Part shown: one piece after another, positions 5,449 to 7,250 of the stretch | Layout of the letters: every line of letters begins with the position of its first letter | How positions within the stretch are numbered: position 1 is the first letter of the stretch | Origin: Thermomicrobiaceae bacterium | GTDB lineage: Bacteria > Chloroflexota > Chloroflexia > Thermomicrobiales > Thermomicrobiaceae | Length of the DNA stretch: 7,250 nt | Direction of reading: 5' to 3' | Assembly (NCBI GenBank): GCA_007123655.1 | Contig: SKKR01000317.1 | Coordinates: forward strand, 1 to 7,250 | Position numbers and translations under genes: made by a program | Notes under the pieces: model-generated | The model's database searches: none | What the model was told of the DNA's origin: nothing | What the model saw: only the letters and a program-made list of their open reading frames with translations

Positions 5449-6254
5449 CATCGCACACTGGAACGATTCTGGATCAGATTGTGGCGCGGACGGCTCACGA
5501 CGTCGCTGGTCGACGTGGCGCGGTCCCACTGGATGAGCACGAGCGCGCGATCGAGCGGATTGGCCCCGCGGTTCGGATCGAGCCGATGCTTCGAACTGGA
5601 ACCCCCGGGCTGATTGCCGAGTTCAAACGCGCCTCGCCGTCGAAAGGCCTGATTGCAGGGGACCTGGATCCAGTGGATGTGGCGCGTGACTACGTTGCCG
5701 CAGGAGCCGCGTGTATCTCCGTTCTGACGGACGAGCCGTTCTTCCGGGGAACGCTGGACGATCTGTCCAGGGTATCAAGAGCAGTGCATGATTCGAACCC
5801 TCCCAGAGCGGTGCTCCGAAAGGATTTCATCGTTGAGGAGTATCAGATCGCCGAAGCGCGCGCTCATGGAGCGGACGTCGTGCTGCTGATCGCCGCGGTC
5901 CTGAAGGGAGCGGTCCTGCGGGGAATGCTGGAACGGACACATGCGTACGGGCTGGAAGCGCTCGTGGAAGTCCACAGCGAGGGTGAACTCGAGCACGCGC
6001 TGGCCGCTGACGCGCAGATCATCGGCATCAACAACCGCGACCTCCGCACCTTCGAGGTCGACCTTCGAACGACCGAGAGACTTGCGCCACAGATTCCCCG
6101 CGATAGAACAATCGTGTCGGAGAGTGGCATATTCACCCATGAGGACGTGCGGCGCCTTCAGGATGCCGGTGCGCACGCGATTCTGGTCGGGGAGTCACTG
6201 ATGCGCGCTGAGGACCGGGTTACCGCCGGCCGTGAATTGCTGGGCCTGTCATGA
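5445..6254 (+). CDS. trpC: Indole-3-glycerol phosphate synthase
   Basis: Encodes 269 residues, a single-domain (beta/alpha)8 enzyme that cyclises and decarboxylates CdRP to indole-3-glycerol phosphate. Catalytic residues known from the Sulfolobus enzyme can be placed: E59 and K61 in IAEFKRASPSKG (57-68), the general acid K126 in LRKDFIV (124-130), E175 in LVEVH (173-177), N196 in GINNRDL (194-200), and E226/S227 in SESGI (225-229); VGES (248-251) contributes to phosphate binding. All are present. The start is GTG at 5445, overlapping the trpD TGA (GTGA), with a weak GGTGG at 5433-5437. It is separate from trpF, unlike the TrpC-TrpF fusion of enteric bacteria, though the two genes overlap by four bases. 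Confidence 0.97.
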   Translation: MTSHTGTILDQIVARTAHDVAGRRGAVPLDEHERAIERIGPAVRIEPMLRTGTPGLIAEFKRASPSKGLIAGDLDPVDVARDYVAAGAACISVLTDEPFFRGTLDDLSRVSRAVHDSNPPRAVLRKDFIVEEYQIAEARAHGADVVLLIAAVLKGAVLRGMLERTHAYGLEALVEVHSEGELEHALAADAQIIGINNRDLRTFEVDLRTTERLAPQIPRDRTIVSESGIFTHEDVRRLQDAGAHAILVGESLMRAEDRVTAGRELLGLS

Positions 6255-6982
6255 CGCTCGCGAAGATCTGTGGGATCCAGGATGTGCAGAGTGCGCTTGT
6301 TGCCGCGGAGGCCGGTGCGGCTCTCGTCGGCTTCGTGTTCGTTCCGGTTCGTCGCCAGATTGAACCGGCCGTCGCTGGTGCGATCCTTCAGTCGATCCGG
6401 AATGAGATGACTCTTCCCCCTGCGGGAGTCGGCCTTTTCGTCAACGAATCGCCGGAAGCGATCAACAGCATCGCCAATGAGGTTCAACTGGATATGGTGC
6501 AACTGAGCGGAGATGAAACGGCGGATTTCGCACGACACATCGATTGTCCGGTGATCAAGGCGGTGCGCCTGAAGCCTGACATGTCACTTGACGACGGCCG
6601 CCGTATCATCGAGCCATATCTGCGCTTCGCGGTCGCCGTATTGATCGACAGTCACGTTCCGGGGCAGTGGGGCGGAACCGGGCAAGTAGGCGACTGGGAG
6701 ACAGCGGCGGTCCTTGCCGATGAGTACCCGGTCATCCTGGCTGGTGGGCTCACACCGGACAACGTGGAGCAGGCGATCGAGCAGGTCTGCCCGGCGGTTG
6801 TTGATGTTTCCAGTGGAGTCGAAACGGAGAACCGGAAGGATGCCCGGAAGATCCGCGCATTCCTCGAGAATGCGAGTTCGGCTGCCGCGAGGGTCACCGT
6901 TTCCGGTCCATGCGCGCAGTTGCAGGATCTGATTTTCGCGGCACGCGGGGTGGAGTCTTCAGTACGTCACGAGCGGGTTTGA
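6251..6982 (+). CDS. trpF: Phosphoribosylanthranilate isomerase
   Basis: Encodes 243 residues, a (beta/alpha)8 enzyme catalysing the Amadori rearrangement of phosphoribosyl anthranilate to CdRP. The general base Cys is C7 in AKICGI (4-9) and the general acid Asp is D133 in VLIDS (130-134). Other conserved parts: [13 protein letters not shown] (27-39), GLFVN (61-65), VQLSGDE (83-89), GGTG (141-144), [10 protein letters not shown] (163-172), and DVSSGVE (185-191) with the phosphate-binding Ser/Gly. The segment at 31-36 reads VPVRRQ where the family commonly has a Ser-x-Arg element, a mild departure. TrpF is usually about 200-220 residues; here the barrel ends near residue 206 (KIRAFLE) and about 35 low-complexity, Ala/Val/Ser-rich residues follow. 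The ATG start overlaps the trpC TGA (ATGA); no strong ribosome site is seen, so coupling to trpC is likely. Confidence 0.96.
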   Translation: MTLAKICGIQDVQSALVAAEAGAALVGFVFVPVRRQIEPAVAGAILQSIRNEMTLPPAGVGLFVNESPEAINSIANEVQLDMVQLSGDETADFARHIDCPVIKAVRLKPDMSLDDGRRIIEPYLRFAVAVLIDSHVPGQWGGTGQVGDWETAAVLADEYPVILAGGLTPDNVEQAIEQVCPAVVDVSSGVETENRKDARKIRAFLENASSAAARVTVSGPCAQLQDLIFAARGVESSVRHERV

Positions 6983-6999
6983 AACAGGGAGCATTCAGA

Positions 7000-7250
7000 A
7001 TGCCTGCCAGTTCATCACAGTTCGACATCACGAATCTTCCAGACGAGCGAGGCCGGTTCGGCCAGTTCGGCGGAAGCTACGCGCCCGTTACGCTGATCCC
7101 GGCCATCGAAGAACTCAGGGCCGCGTACGATGAGATTGTCGAGGATCCCGAGTTCCACCTCGAATTTGAATCGCTACTCAAGAACTATGTCGGGCGACCG
7201 ACCCCGCTTTATTTCGCCCCCGGGCTGACCGAGGCCGCTGGCGGTCCGAA
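7000..7250 (+). CDS. trpB: Tryptophan synthase beta chain, N-terminal part (cut by window end)
   Basis: The first 83 residues are present. TrpB condenses indole with serine using pyridoxal phosphate; indole arrives through a tunnel from TrpA. The start is ATG at 7000 with GGGAG (6987-6991) eight bases upstream, 17 bases after the trpF stop. Recognisable elements are [22 protein letters not shown] (18-39), corresponding to the family's [31 protein letters not shown] (49-70), and the beginning of the small domain. The PLP lysine (in the HxGAHK region) lies just past the window edge, so catalytic competence cannot be judged. The canonical-looking N-terminus points to ordinary TrpB1 rather than the longer TrpB2 type. 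A trpA gene is expected next. Confidence 0.96.
   Translation, partial: MPASSSQFDITNLPDERGRFGQFGGSYAPVTLIPAIEELRAAYDEIVEDPEFHLEFESLLKNYVGRPTPLYFAPGLTEAAGGP

Noticed and set aside
7078..7092. TrpB reads YAPV where many homologues have YVPE
   Set aside because: This position varies among genuine TrpB proteins (E. coli has YVPQ), so it is not strong evidence of altered function.
1..7250. CRISPR array, insertion sequence, tRNA/rRNA gene or phage genes
   Set aside because: I saw no direct-repeat array, transposase motif, tRNA cloverleaf or phage-type gene; nearly all of the window is accounted for by housekeeping and biosynthetic genes.

Overview
The window is a compact, moderately GC-rich bacterial segment with every recognisable gene on the + strand. 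It holds the tail of a probable prephenate dehydratase gene (pheA), a small housekeeping cluster (rsmD, coaD and a coiled-coil gene resembling mycobacterial SepIVA), and then most of a tryptophan biosynthesis operon in the order trpE-trpG-trpD-trpC-trpF-trpB. The last gene is cut by the window edge. The combination of a T-box-controlled trp operon, separate trpE/trpG, trpD/trpC and trpC/trpF genes, and a SepIVA-like gene next to coaD suggests a Gram-positive-type lineage. Chloroflexota is my best guess, with a deep actinobacterial relative as the alternative. This is inference, because no rRNA or other phylogenetic marker is present.

Layout: 1-129 is the end of pheA (ACT domain). 171-737 is rsmD, 753-1256 is coaD and 1276-1755 is the SepIVA/DivIVA-like gene; these three are closely spaced and probably co-transcribed. 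1756-2239 is a 484-base non-coding region. It holds a 14-bp perfect palindrome, a strong sigma-70-type promoter (TTGACA, 17 bp, TATGCT), and a complete T-box leader with a UGG (Trp) specifier codon, antiterminator, intrinsic terminator and the trpE ribosome binding site. From 2240 to the end the trp genes run head to tail, with 4-base stop/start overlaps at trpE/trpG, trpD/trpC and trpC/trpF and short gaps elsewhere.

Function: TrpE and TrpG form anthranilate synthase; TrpD, TrpF and TrpC carry anthranilate through phosphoribosyl anthranilate and CdRP to indole-3-glycerol phosphate; TrpB, with a TrpA expected just downstream, makes tryptophan. The T-box senses uncharged tRNA-Trp and lets transcription pass the terminator only when tryptophan is short. 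TrpE also carries the residues usually associated with feedback inhibition by tryptophan. The pheA remnant makes this a loosely grouped aromatic amino acid neighbourhood interrupted by housekeeping genes.

I found no evidence of a new defence or mobile system. The points most worth a second look are the well-formed tRNA-Trp T-box, the SepIVA-like protein, and a natural Asp-to-Gly change in the metal/PRPP loop of TrpD.
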